From the NCBI GenBank assembly GCA_963978895.1, contig OZ022241.1:13720856-13784855 (forward strand): a stretch of DNA of 64,000 bases. Direction: 5' to 3'. The DNA comes from Erpobdella octoculata (Eukaryota; Annelida; Clitellata; Hirudinida; Erpobdellidae). The translations under genes and the position numbers were made by a program. A model generated the notes under the pieces. The model did no database searches and was not told where the DNA came from. It was given only the letters and a program-made list of their open reading frames with translations. Shown piece after piece: positions 1 to 24,825 of this stretch; within the stretch, counting starts at the first letter, position 1, and every line of letters begins with the position of its first letter.

Positions 1-440
1 TATGTATGTATGTGTATGTGCATGTATGTGTGTCTGTGTGTGTGCTTATGTATGTACTATCGGAGATACCCGGCGTTGCCCGGGTTTTTAGAAGTTTTTC
101 TATTGTTTGTCTCTTTCTCTCCCGTTTCCTTTCCCACCTGCTTTCCCACTCCTGTTCGCTTTCCCGTTTTCGGTCGTTTTCGCGCTGCCGGTTGCTTTCC
201 CGCTCTCGGTCGCTTTCCCGCTCCCGGTCGCTTTCCCGCTCCCGGTCGTTTTCCCTTTCCCGGTCGCTGTCCCGTTCCCGCTCACGTTTGCTCTCCCATT
301 CCCGCTCACGCTTGCTTTTCCGTTCCCGCTCGCTGTCCGTTCCGGGTCGCTTTCCGTTTGTATAATAGACAAACTAACCCACAAACATTCATATATATAT
401 ATATATAGTCTTAGCAAATCTATTTTACGTTTTATAGGCT
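1..440 (-). mobile_element. Helitron-like family A copy, reverse orientation
   Basis: The window opens in a (TATG)-type tract. From about 57 the reverse complement of the family A 3' end is recognisable (GGCAACGCCGGGTA with the palindromic CCCGG/CCGGG hairpin), although the terminal CTAG is mutated here. The body to about 350 is a C/T-rich minisatellite, the complement of the 18-bp unit GAACGGGAAAGCGACCGG. Long open frames here are by-products of a repeat whose length is a multiple of three and lacks stops; I do not call them genes. The copy lies head to head with the next one, so the two form a large imperfect palindrome around 360-450. Confidence 0.6.
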
Positions 441-449
441 AACAGAAGT

Positions 450-946
450 TATGAAAGAATGTAAAAGAGAAAATGAGCGTGAACGGGAACGGAAACGGGA
501 GAGCAACCGTGACCGGGAATGGGAGAGCAAGCATGACCAGGAACGGGAGAGCAAGCGTGAGCGGGAACGGGAAAGCGACCGGGAACGGGAAAGCGACCGG
601 GAACGGGAAAGCGACCGGGAACAGGAAAGCGACCGGGAACGGGAAAGCGACCGGGAACGGGAAAGCGACCGGGAACAGGAAAGCGACCGGGAACGGGAAA
701 GCGACCGGGAACGCGGAAAGCGACTGGAATCGGGAGAGCAAGCTTGGAAGGAAACGCGAGCAAGAGAGAAAATCGATAACAAAACTTCTGAGCGGGAAAG
801 CGACCGGGAGCTGGAAAACGACCGAGAGCGGAAAAGCGACCGGGAACGTGACGAAAACGGGAAAGTGGAGAAGGAAACGGGAGCGAGAGAGACAAACATT
901 AGAAAAACCTCTAAAAACCCCGGGCAACGCCGGGTAACCCCGCTAG
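450..946 (+). mobile_element. Helitron-like family A copy, 3' end intact
   Basis: The body is a tandem array of GAACGGGAAAGCGACCGG variants (about 475-870). It is followed by a conserved 3' tail: a CCCGG/CCGGG hairpin with a GCAACG loop, then CCCCG and a terminal CTAG followed by T. A short GC hairpin about 10 bp before CTAG, with the next base T, is the usual 3' signature of Helitrons, which insert between A and T without target duplication. No Rep/helicase is encoded, so the element is non-autonomous. Confidence 0.65.
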
Positions 947-1436
947 TTAGTAATAACTTTAAAACGGCACGAGATACAACTAAACTTACAATGAATCATT
1001 AATACGAGATCTGAAACAAACTTTCAGAATTAATAGTTTATTTTGAATAGAGGCGCCCCTAGTAGACAAAGTAACAGTATGTCACTTTCAGCAAATACAA
1101 AACAGGTAGTAATGTTTGACCGGCACTAGTATGACGTTAGACAGCTAAACGGTTACACAACTATAACTTCTGAATTGCTCATTACATTCAATAACAAATA
1201 ACAATAATTTAGCAAGCTGCGAATTTGAAAAATCAATAATTTTCACTTCAAAAAGAATGATTGTATTGAATATTGTATTTTAGCCAAGCATATAATATTC
1301 ATAAACTTGACATATGGTCAAAGTGTTTTCTATCATCTCTGTGGCAACAGGTGTGAGTTACTGACATAACGCTGATAAACATAATACACAACAGTGTCAT
1401 TCAGAGTAACACAAGTTCAGTTCTTGTAGAAGTTCA
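947..1436. other. Intergenic, nothing recognised
   Basis: This is A+T-rich unique-looking sequence between a Helitron end and the TE coding remnant. I see no splice-consistent open frame, RNA gene or clear repeat. It may be the 3' flank of the TE remnant that follows on the minus strand. Confidence 0.5.
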
Positions 1437-2207
1437 GTTATCCAAGCACTGCCCCTCACAAGCACACAGTGGTGTACATTCCAGTTTTGATTTCTTGCAC
1501 TTGCACTTTCTTATGCAACCTTTCTTGCATTTGCAGGAGACAAGCTCCTGACAAACTGTGGATGTTTCAAGGAGCGTTGTTCAGTGGGGCTCGTACATCT
1601 GGTCGCTGGTCTTGATCCACCCCCAGTCAGTTGGAGAGGGCAGTTCTGATGAAGGAACCACAGTCTGCTCCCAAACATGCCTGTCCTGGTACACAGCTCG
1701 TCGGACGTGCTGCTCGAGGGCGGCACTTGTCGGTGGTGTGAGCAGGACATTACTCTTCTTGGCAAACAGTTTGCAGCGTGCCTTGTCAACATCGGTTGAT
1801 GTGCTTGTCCTGTCGTAGAGCAGGATAACAAACCTCTCAATGGTGTGCATGCGTTTTTCATCAAAGTGTATTGGTGCAGTGAAGAGGTCAACGAGGGTTT
1901 GTGTGAGCGCAGGAAAAGTTGTCCACACTGCCCATGCCGTCCTCTTGCTATGTCCCGCCAAGCAGGAGACTGTGTCACACCCTGTCAAAGAATGAAACAT
2001 TGGCAGGGCCTGTGCTTTTTTTGGACCCAGAGCCCGCGCCATCTCATGTGCTGCCAAGAAACGAAAAGCTTTGCCCATCCCAAAGGATACCCACACTTCA
2101 TCGTTCTCTTTGAGGGTGCGTTCCATAAAAATTGCGAGGACGACAACATCAGTGCCAACAGTACGGATAGTGATCTTGTTGTGGCCAGCGTGAGCAGCGT
2201 GAAGTAT
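1437..2207 (-). pseudogene. Decayed TE-type protein with TGCDTVS motif and Cys-rich tail
   Basis: The minus-strand frame runs from about 2207 through TVGTDVVVLAIF and then GMGKAF, AHEMARALGP, LPMFHSLTGCDTVS, ERFVILLYDRTS and LPSPTDWGW. This is the order seen in an uncharacterised protein multiplied in many marine invertebrate genomes (recalled family knowledge, function unknown). An in-frame TGA at about 1578-1580 sits where family members usually have Trp. Beyond it the same frame resumes with TTLLETS and a Cys-rich tail (SCKCKKGCIRKCKCKK, ECTPLCACEGQC) and stops at about 1437. The N-terminus is missing: at about 2207 coding sequence gives way to family B Helitron sequence. It is therefore a truncated, nonsense-bearing copy, not an active gene. 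Confidence 0.65.
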
Positions 2208-2726
2208 TTAGTTTCTACTCTAAAAATAATGATAAACGTGTTTCACCATTTTTTGAAAATTTGGTTTCCAGGACTTCAAATGTGGGGTGGAAAATATGGT
2301 TATTTTGTTTTTAAAGTAACTGCTACTCAACAACTGTAATTGCTACAGATGTAAAAATTAATACTAAGTATCTACTCAAAAAAAAAGATATGCGTGTTTC
2401 ACCATTTTTTAAAACTTTGGTTTCCATGACTTCAAATGTGGGGTCAAAATAAGGATTATTTGATTTTAAAATAATTGCTACTCAAAAAAAAAATTTAAGT
2501 GCTACAGATGTGAAAATTAGTATTTTGAGGTTTTGTGAAGGTTAAAAGTTGATGAGTTCAGTTTATCACCGGACGGACGGGCCAAGCCGTTATTTTAGGG
2601 TCTTCATACGGCCCTGCCCAAACCTTAAATCAAGGTGGGACGGGCCGAGATTTTTAACCAAGTATATAGACATTTTAGTGATTTTAGGGTGTTCAAACCG
2701 GTTGGGCTAAACCTGAAGTCAAGGTA
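2208..2726 (+). mobile_element. Family B Helitron fragment
   Basis: The sequence shares the family B internal motifs found at 15.7-17.3 kb and 37.8-39.4 kb: repeated GTGTTTCACCATTTTTTGAAA, CTTCAAATGTGGGGTGGAAA and CTGCTACTCAACAACTG blocks, then a G/C-rich part with GACGGGCCAAGCCG and CAAGGTGGGACGGGCCGAG. The 5' end is missing and replaced by the TE pseudogene. The 3' end runs into an (AC)n(TA)n microsatellite, and no terminal CTAG is seen. Confidence 0.65.
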
Positions 2727-3046
<320 letters not shown>

Positions 3047-3613
3047 CATACATAAATGAGCGAAAACGGGAACGGGAAGCCAACTGAGAGCGAAAGATAG
3101 AGCGGGAAAGGGAAAGCGACCGAGAATGGGAAAGCAACCGGTAGCGGGAAAGCGACCGGGAACTGGAAAACGACCGAGAGGGGGAAAACGACCGGGAGCG
3201 GAAAAGCGACCGGGAGCGGAAAAGCGACCATTCATCAGATCGTAATGCAATTTTCACACAACCTTGAGAGTCAAGGAGAGTCAAATATAGAGAAAAAATT
3301 GAAATCCGTCACAAAATGAGCGGAGCGGAGTGGGTGAGTGAGCGGGAACTATATACATATATAAATACAGGAACGGGAAGCCAACTGAGAGCGAAAGATA
3401 GAGCGGGAAAGGGAAAGCGACCGAGAATGGGAAAGCAACCGGTAGCGGGAAAGCGACGGGAGCTGGAAAACGACCGAGAGGGGGAAAACGACCGGGAGCG
3501 GAAAAGCGACCGGGAACGCGACGGGAACGGGAAAGCGGAGAAGGAAACTGGAGTGAGAGAGAAACATTAGAAAAACCTCTAAAAACCCCGGGCAACGCCG
3601 GGTGCCCCGCTAG
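3047..3613 (+). mobile_element. Family A Helitron, possibly two merged copies
   Basis: Two G/A-rich minisatellite blocks (3060-3230 and 3370-3560) flank the family A leader: ATTCATCAGATCGTAATGC, then ACAACCTTGAGAGTCAAGG and ATCCGTCACAAAATGAGCGG. It ends with the hairpin tail and CTAG at 3610-3613, followed by T. The doubled block suggests an internal duplication or a second insertion. Confidence 0.6.
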
Positions 3614-4279
3614 TATATATCTATATATATATAAATGAATGTTTGTATATATGTATATATGTCCTTTATGCATTGCTACACCATTCATCCGATCGTAATA
3701 AAATTTTCACACAACCTTGAGAGTCAAGGGGAATCAAATATAGAGAAAAACATTTTGAAATCCGTCACAAAATGAACGGAGCGGAGCGGGTGAGCGAGCG
3801 GAAACTATATATATATGTATGTGCGTATGTATGTGTGTATGTATGTATGTATGTGTATGTGCATGTATGTGTGTCTGTGTTTATGTATGTATGTATGTAT
3901 GTGTTTTTTTACAATATTTCGGCTCTAAATGCTCATTCAAAGTATGTATGTGTGTGTATGTATCTATGTATGTATGTATGTATGTATGTATGTATGTATG
4001 TATGTATGTATGTATGTATGTATGTATGTATGTATGTATGTATGTATGTATGTATGTATGTATGTATGTATGTATGTATGTATGTATGTATGTATGTATG
4101 TATGTATGTATGTATGTATGTATGTATGTAGAATCGGATCTAGGGGGGGGGGAACTGAGAGCGAAAAAATGAGCGGAAAAGCGACAGGGAACGGATAACG
4201 ACCTGGAGCGGCAGCGCAAGCGGGAAGGAAACGGGAGCGAAAAAGAAACGCATTTGGTGAACCTCTAAAAACCCCGGGC
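3614..4279 (+). mobile_element. Family A Helitron with uninterrupted (TATG)n tract
   Basis: Order: a TA-rich start, the ATGCATTGCTACACCATTC leader, GAGCGGAGCGGGTGAGCGAG, a degenerate TATG region, TTTCGGCTCTAAATGCTCA, a (TATG)n tract (about 3960-4130), GAATCGGATCTAGG, a short G/A-rich minisatellite and AACCCCGGGCAA. The 3' terminus is cut before CTAG, where another copy begins. This copy is the empty-site reference for the retrotransposon insertion at 40.5-43.3 kb, because the same order occurs there with 2.9 kb inserted in the (TATG)n. Confidence 0.7.
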
Positions 4280-4444
4280 AATATGTATGTTTGTATCTCT
4301 ATGTCCTTTATGCATTGTTACACTATTCATCCGACCGTAATTAAATTTTCACACAACTTTGAGAGTCAAGGGGAATCAAATATTGAGAAAAATAATTGAA
4401 ATCCATCTAAAAATGAGCGGAGTGGAACGGGTGAGCGAGCGGGG

Positions 4445-4485
<41 letters not shown>

Positions 4486-4870
4486 AACATAAATGAGAGG
4501 AAACGGGAAGCCAACTGCTGAGAGCGAAAGATCGAGCGGGAAAGGGAAAGCGACCGGGAACGGGAAAGCAACCGGGAGCGGAAAGAGGAAAAGTGACCGG
4601 GAGCGGGAAAGCAACCCGGAACGGGAAATCGACCGGGAGCGGGAAAAAAACCGGAAACGGGAAAGCGTCTGGGAGCGGAAAAACGGCCTGGAGCAAAAAA
4701 CTGACCGGGAACGGGAAAGCGACCGGGAGGAAAAACCGACCGAGAACGGGAGAGCAAGCGGGAACGGGAAAGCGACCGGGAGCGGGAAAACAAGCTGGGA
4801 AGGAAACGGGAGCGAGAGAGCATTAGAAAAACTTTTAAAAACCCCGGGCAACGCCGGGTACCTCCGCTAG
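4280..4870 (+). mobile_element. Family A Helitron, complete 3' end
   Basis: The leader (CTTTATGCATTGTTACAC, ACTTTGAGAGTCAAGGGG) is followed by (TA)n at 4446-4480, a minisatellite of 18-bp-type units (4500-4800), the GCAACGCCGGGTA hairpin and a terminal CTAG at 4867-4870. It abuts the preceding and following copies directly, forming a head-to-tail array. Confidence 0.7.
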
Positions 4871-5646
4871 TATATATATAAATGTATGTATGTATGTATG
4901 TATGTATGTATGTATGTATGTATGTATGTATGTATGTATGTATGTATGTATGTATGTATGTATGTATGTATGTATGTATGTATGTATGTATGTATGTATG
5001 TATGTATGTATGTATGTATGTATGTATGTATGTATGTATGTATGTATGTATGTATGTATGTATGTATGTATGTATGTATGTATGTATGTATGTATGTATG
5101 TATGTATGTATGTATGTATGTATGTATGTATGTATGTATGTATGTATGTATGTATGTATGTATGTATGTATGTATGTATGTATGTATGTATGTATGTATG
5201 TATGTATGTATGTATGTATGTATGTATGTATGTATGTATGTATGTATGTATGTATGTATGTATGTATGTATGTATGTATGTATGTATGTATGTATATATG
5301 TGTGTTCTTTATGCATTGCTACACCATTCATCAGATCGTAATGCAATTTTCACACAACCTTGAGAGTCAAGGGGAATCAAATATAGAGAAAAAATTGAAA
5401 TCCGTCGCAAAATGAGCGGAGCGGGTGAGTGAGCGGGAACTATATACATATATAAATACACATACATATACATACATAAATGAGCGAAAACGGGAACGGG
5501 AAGCCAACTGAGAGCAAAAGATAGAACGGGAAAGGGAAAGCGACCAAGAACGGGAAAGCAACCGCAAGCGGGAAAGCGTCCGGGAGCTGGAAAACGACTG
5601 AGAGCGGGAAAACGACCGGGAGCGGAAAAGCGACTGGGAAAGCTAG
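4871..5646 (+). mobile_element. Family A Helitron with 413-bp (TATG)n, 3' truncated
   Basis: A (TATG)n tract (about 4883-5295) replaces the normally short TATG region. The conserved leader, the GAGCGGAGCGGGTGAGTGAG block and a minisatellite (5480-5640) follow. The end lacks the hairpin and CTAG. Open frames repeating Met-Tyr-Val-Cys come from the tetranucleotide and are not genes. Confidence 0.7.
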
Positions 5647-6881
5647 GACAGGGCGAAACCAGTCAAAAATCTTGGGGGCTCAAGTTTGAGAAAGAGAAAA
5701 GCCCGACGCAGGCGAAAAAATTGTTTGACTATCTCCGTGAGATGAAATGTTTGATAATTTATATAGCGCCTTTTTCAGAGTTGTTCAAAGGCGCTGTTCT
5801 TTCACATGCCCCACAGATAGAACGCTTTTACCCGCTAAGTTTTCCGTTGACATGGGCTACTAGGCAGTTAGTGGGAGTCGAACCATGAAGCTCTCACATT
5901 TAAGGTAACACTCTACCAACTCAGCTAACCTAGCACTCCTGTCGGCAGTTTATTTTGGTATCTTTAAGAATGTATTAATGATAGAACAGAAATACTGCAA
6001 ACTGAAGATAGTCAAACTCAGTCTCAAACCAGTTAAAGCAAATGTAAAAAGTAAGTTTATGATATGTGTGAACGTATAAATATATAGGCATATAATTGAT
6101 TGAGAATAAATGTAGCACCCCCACCTCCCACTCCACTCAAAGAAAAACTCATCAATTTTGGAAAAATTGCAGGGCCCTACGATTTGGCTTGCGCCCCCTT
6201 AGTTTTGCCCTTGCAGACATACGAGCTCGATCGGATGCACCGAAGGCACTACAAGACTAAAAAATATTAGTAGAAATATATGATATAACTAAGTAGATAT
6301 AATTTAAAATGTATTAAAAATACTACGTTTATCAACTAATCTAAATACTCAAGCATGAGAAGCCTAATAAAAAAATTTTTTGGTGGACAAAATTTGGGGG
6401 GCCGTTTTTTCCCTAGCCCCCCAATCGCCGTTTCTGTCTCTTCATAGTTTTTTTTAACAGCAACTTGTGTAAAACACCATGACATTGTAAAAATGGGAGA
6501 AACAAATGCACTTTTGTCTTTTTAAAAATTGTGGGGGGCATTTTTCCTGTTCCCCCTATTGCGACACCTATGCCGTCCTTATTAAAATCGAAGTTAGTTT
6601 AATGATTTTAGAAGTTTTAAAAATTGTATTTTATGATAACATGTTTTACTATTTAATTTTACTGCTTTTTAGTTAATGTTAATTCAAATTGACTTAGTCA
6701 GAAGGACGTTAGTCAAGCCAAAAAGTTCAATTTTCACAAGTAAACAACATCTGTGTTATTTTACTTCGGTTCGCTTGTGGATGAGCTCTGCTGAACTCTA
6801 CTCTACTCTCCACTGTATTTACTTTACTACGAAGCAGGACGTCAACCACCATTACAAGGATATTATTTTTCACTGCGAGTC
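5647..6881. other. Intergenic region upstream of CDK8
   Basis: It contains a tRNA-derived SINE (about 5745-5945), short G-rich transposon-like remnants around 6370-6430 and 6520-6570, and A+T-rich sequence. The CDK8 5' UTR and promoter must lie in its right part, but I see no TATA-type core element that I would call. Confidence 0.5.
5745..5945 (-). repeat. tRNA-derived SINE
   Basis: On the minus strand an A-box-like TTAGCTGAGTTGGTAGAG is followed, at polymerase III spacing, by a B box (GGTTCGACTCCCAC). A tail with AAGGCGCTATATAAAT follows, a 3' motif seen in several animal SINEs. A cloverleaf is not convincing, so I call a SINE rather than a tRNA gene. Confidence 0.6.
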
Positions 6882-14084
<7,203 letters not shown>

Positions 14085-14994
14085 AGTTTTTTGTAGCAAA
14101 ACTCTTGGAACATTTATCATCGTCGTTCAGCGAACTTTAGATTTTATTGTGTGAAAAGTGATCAGTTCGTTAAACCAACCAGGTTTTGTATGTGATTATT
14201 CAATAACATAATCTTCGTTCTCGAATTAATGTGCAGATCAAGCTAGATAATCTGAGTGTGATTGGCCAGTGGTCTGAGTGCTTGAGATTGGCCTGAAATG
14301 TAGTGTAGAAACACTTTAACTTTCTTCATGTCTTTTATGCCTGTAAACTAAGGAGTTATCTTTGACTGCAGCTTTGTCTGCCCTGCAATTATCAAATAAC
14401 GCCATGTCTGAAAATAAAATCAACTCGCTAAGAAGTCCACAGATTGATGTAATGTTAAAAATTGTCAAACTGAAACTAATAAGAAATGGTAACAAATCTG
14501 AACTACGTAAAATGACAACTTTAAATTGAAAGTTATTAAAAATCAACATATTTCATTATGGTCATTCAAGACTCCTAAAAAAAGCCTTCGCAAGTTGTGC
14601 TGGAAAAAGATCGTTACACATGAGATTTGAACATGTAAAAAGAGTCTGATTGAAAAAAAACAAGAAAACATTTTGAACAGCAAACACAAAAGGAACTTTT
14701 TTGCACATGCATTTTTAGACTGAATGTTTTGAAGCAGCAGATGATGAAATTCAATTTAACTGAATTTTAAATAACACCAACACCACAAGCTTAAACTAAA
14801 CAAACACCTGACATATAAATTTATGACGTATTATATAAAACAACCCATTAGAAATAGAGCAAACGTCTCATCTATTGGAATTGCAAATCTTTCATTTCCA
14901 AGTGCAAAAATCCAACAAAACACATAAATCAGTTGTCACACACACAAATGCACCGATAAAAACATTTAGGATAAAAACATTTAGGGTCATCGTG
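14085..14994. other. 3' region between convergent CDK8 and CTPS
   Basis: The CDK8 3' UTR lies here; an AATAAA is seen at about 14411-14416, 330 bp after the CDK8 stop, and is a plausible poly(A) signal. The CTPS 3' UTR must come from the other side. No other gene is visible. Confidence 0.5.
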
Positions 14995-22143
<7,149 letters not shown>

Positions 22144-22574
22144 CTTTCTTTTTCGATCTAACAACTCTTAGGGAACAAGGTTAAAAAGGTTTTCACACCT
22201 GTATTGCAAATCCTTTACTAAAATTGAATATCAACACGTGAGAGCAAAATCACAAAACAACGATGAGGTGAGTCCCGCACTTTCCGCTTTAAAAGATTAT
22301 AAAATTTGACCGCTAAAAAACTAAAACTGGTATGATAAACAACGAAATTACTTTGAAACTGGTTTATGGATGCATCTATTTATCCTGAAATTAAGTTACA
22401 AAAGTATTCCAGTTTTGGTTTTTTTAGCAGACAAAATGACAAATGCTTTTGAGTCTCAGTTTCGCTGCAGGGGGAAAGGACAGGTTAATGTAATTGTGGT
22501 TGAAAGGCTTGGCTTTCTGCACACCCCAAGTTTGACACGCGTCCGTGAGTGGTAAAAAAACTGCGCGATCCTAT

Positions 22575-22719
22575 AGGGTGTGTTTTTAATTCACCAGGTT
22601 ATCAACCACATTCACCGTGGTTTGGTTCAGGGGTTCATCAAGTGAATAAAAAACGCATAGCGGAGAAAAAAGCTTTGGTGAGTGTGGTTGATACCCTGGT
22701 GAATAAAATAACACACCCA
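22575..22719. repeat. Imperfect inverted repeat (hairpin element)
   Basis: Left arm 22575-22616 (GGGTGTGTTTTTAATTCACC, AGGTTATCAACCACATTCAC) and right arm 22677-22719 are near-perfect reverse complements with a loop of about 60 bp. A miniature inverted-repeat element or a structured non-coding RNA are both possible. No clear target duplication was found. Confidence 0.7.
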
Positions 22720-22924
22720 TATCCACGAGACGTTCCTGGTGCAACTGAGGTGTTTTCACGGTCACGAAGTGGCGCCCTATAAATACCTAACGCTGTGAAA
22801 TGTACAATTACTTTAACTTTTAAAGCAAAAAACAAACAATGACGTTTTTAGGGGGTTAGCACTACAGGGGCGTCATTTAGGTGGGACATGAAAGTATTTT
22901 TTTTTTCTCCGAGTTTGTGGAATA

Positions 22925-23309
22925 TGTCACTCACACACTCACTCACTCACTCACTCACTCACTCACTCACTCACTCACTCACTCACTCACTCACTCACTC
23001 ACTCACTCACTCACTCACTCACTCACTCACTCACTCACTCACTCACTCACTCACTCACTCACTCACTCACTCACTCACTCACTCACTCACTCACTCACTC
23101 ACTCACTCACTCACTCACTCACTCACTCACTCACTCACTCACTCACTCACTCACTCACTCACTCACTCACTCACTCACTCACTCACTCACTCACTCACTC
23201 ACTCACTCACTCACTCACTCACTCACTCACTCACTCACTCACTCACTCACTCACTCACTCACTCACTCACTCACTCACTCACTCACTCACTCACTCACTC
23301 ACTCACTCA
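22925..23309. repeat. (ACTC)n microsatellite, about 385 bp
   Basis: An almost perfect (ACTC)n tract. The long Thr-His-Ser-Leu frames are by-products of the repeat. Confidence 0.97.
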
Positions 23310-24825
23310 AGAACGAACGCTCGCGTGACTTGATTTTAAGCGCAGTTAAGTTTCGTATCCATACGCACACTCACATAAGCAAAAGTGGTTTTCATCATCT
23401 AAAATTTGTTTATATTTCTATACTCTCTAGTCATTCACACAATATCTTTGTTATTACCGTTGCCTAAATGTGTTCATTTCTGTTCATTATTGTGCTTGGG
23501 TACAAATTACATTATAAACATTTTTCTTTTCACTTGGGATTTTTCACTCGGCATTTTTTACAGTAGGCTATTTGCGTACAGACTTAAAGCCATGTTGTGT
23601 ACGTGTACTCGAGTGCTGACTTATACCGCCATGTTGTGTACGTGTGCTCACGGACGTAGAGTTCCCATTTTCCTAGGGAGTAGGGCAAGGGGCAAGACTC
23701 GGAGCAACTTTCTGTCAAATGAATCTATTAAAAATTGCTGACCATGAGGCTTTGAATGAAATCTAAGAAAAGGCAGCTGCATATATGTTATTCAACAACA
23801 TCTTTATATAAAAGTGTTATTAATTATCAAATTATTAATTGCAGATTGCCCCGTCGCCCCCCGAACTCTACGACTATGCTTGTGATGACGTGCAGATTTA
23901 TACTGGCATTTTGAGTGTGTGCTCCAAAAAAAGCAGCACCAAGAAATTTGTGTTGTTGGTGACACTGAGCTACCCATCATAATAAATAATGTTCATTGGC
24001 TTAGCCTCAATATACTCTCCCAAAGTTGAAGAAAACTAATTATTTTTCAATCCCATAGAAAGTCTTTCACATATACTTAATATATTTATTAACACCATTT
24101 GCATGTAAGATGAAAATTAAAAAAAGGACAAGTTCTAATCTCAGGAATTGAGACTTATAATCGTCCAGTTCAGCAGTTTATCATCCAATACATTTAAATC
24201 ATTTTTGTCGAATCTTCTTATGATTCAATAGCGTAAAAACCTATTTAAAATTCTAACAAATAAATTAAATTAAACAATATAAGTAGGATAATAAATTTAT
24301 TCATGTGAGACATGACTTGACATAATGCTGTATTATAATACATTAAACTGCTACCATACAATTTACTTGCATTAACCCTTAAATTCATATGATTAAAAAC
24401 TAAATTGAAAACAAACTCTCTATAATCACTAGTCAAAAAGTTCCCATAAAAACAACATATTTAGCTGTCGCATGCCTGTTTTATAACAATTAATCATCCA
24501 ACCATGCAGCTACGTAAATAATGATCACAGAAATATATGCAACAAAAAATCATGTTCTCAGTTTCATTGGAATAAACACACAAAAGATAAACAGCACAGC
24601 AATATTAATTACATTGCAACTATTTTATTCTGTTTGCTAACAAGTATTAAAAGTTGTGAATTTACTAAGCTTCTTGAAATGACGATCCTAGAAATGCTCT
24701 TCCTTTAAAAGGCACAACCCATGCAAAACTTAAACAATCTGCTAGCTGGAGAGGACGTTCCAGCTAAGCTAAGTGTAAAAATTTTAAATTGAAAATATTC
24801 GACCACTGATAAACACATAAAAAAT

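Larger units (their letters stand above)
22144..24825. other. Intergenic region, CTPS promoter side
   Basis: The CTPS promoter should lie just right of 22143. The rest contains an imperfect hairpin (22575-22719), a long (ACTC)n tract and A+T-rich sequence. Short open frames around 23400-23740 show no homology that I recognise, and I do not call genes. On the minus strand, AATAAA at about 24626 may be the poly(A) signal of the coiled-coil gene. Confidence 0.5.

Noticed and set aside
6..1002. Overlapping frames of 100-180 codons on both strands with Arg/Glu- or Pro/Phe-rich repeats
   Set aside because: They arise from an 18-bp minisatellite without stops inside Helitrons; no start context, splice sites or homology.
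3960..5300. CRISPR array
   Set aside because: Regular spacing is only tandem repetition; there are no unique spacers, and the genome is eukaryotic.
3819..5415. Met-Tyr-Val-Cys and Thr-Tyr-Ile-His repeat frames
   Set aside because: Pure (TATG)n/(CATA)n translation.
22881..23333. Thr-His-Ser-Leu repeat frames
   Set aside because: Pure (ACTC)n translation.
23406..23741. 111-codon frame between CTPS and the coiled-coil gene
   Set aside because: No homology recognised, no splice partners, composition like surrounding DNA.
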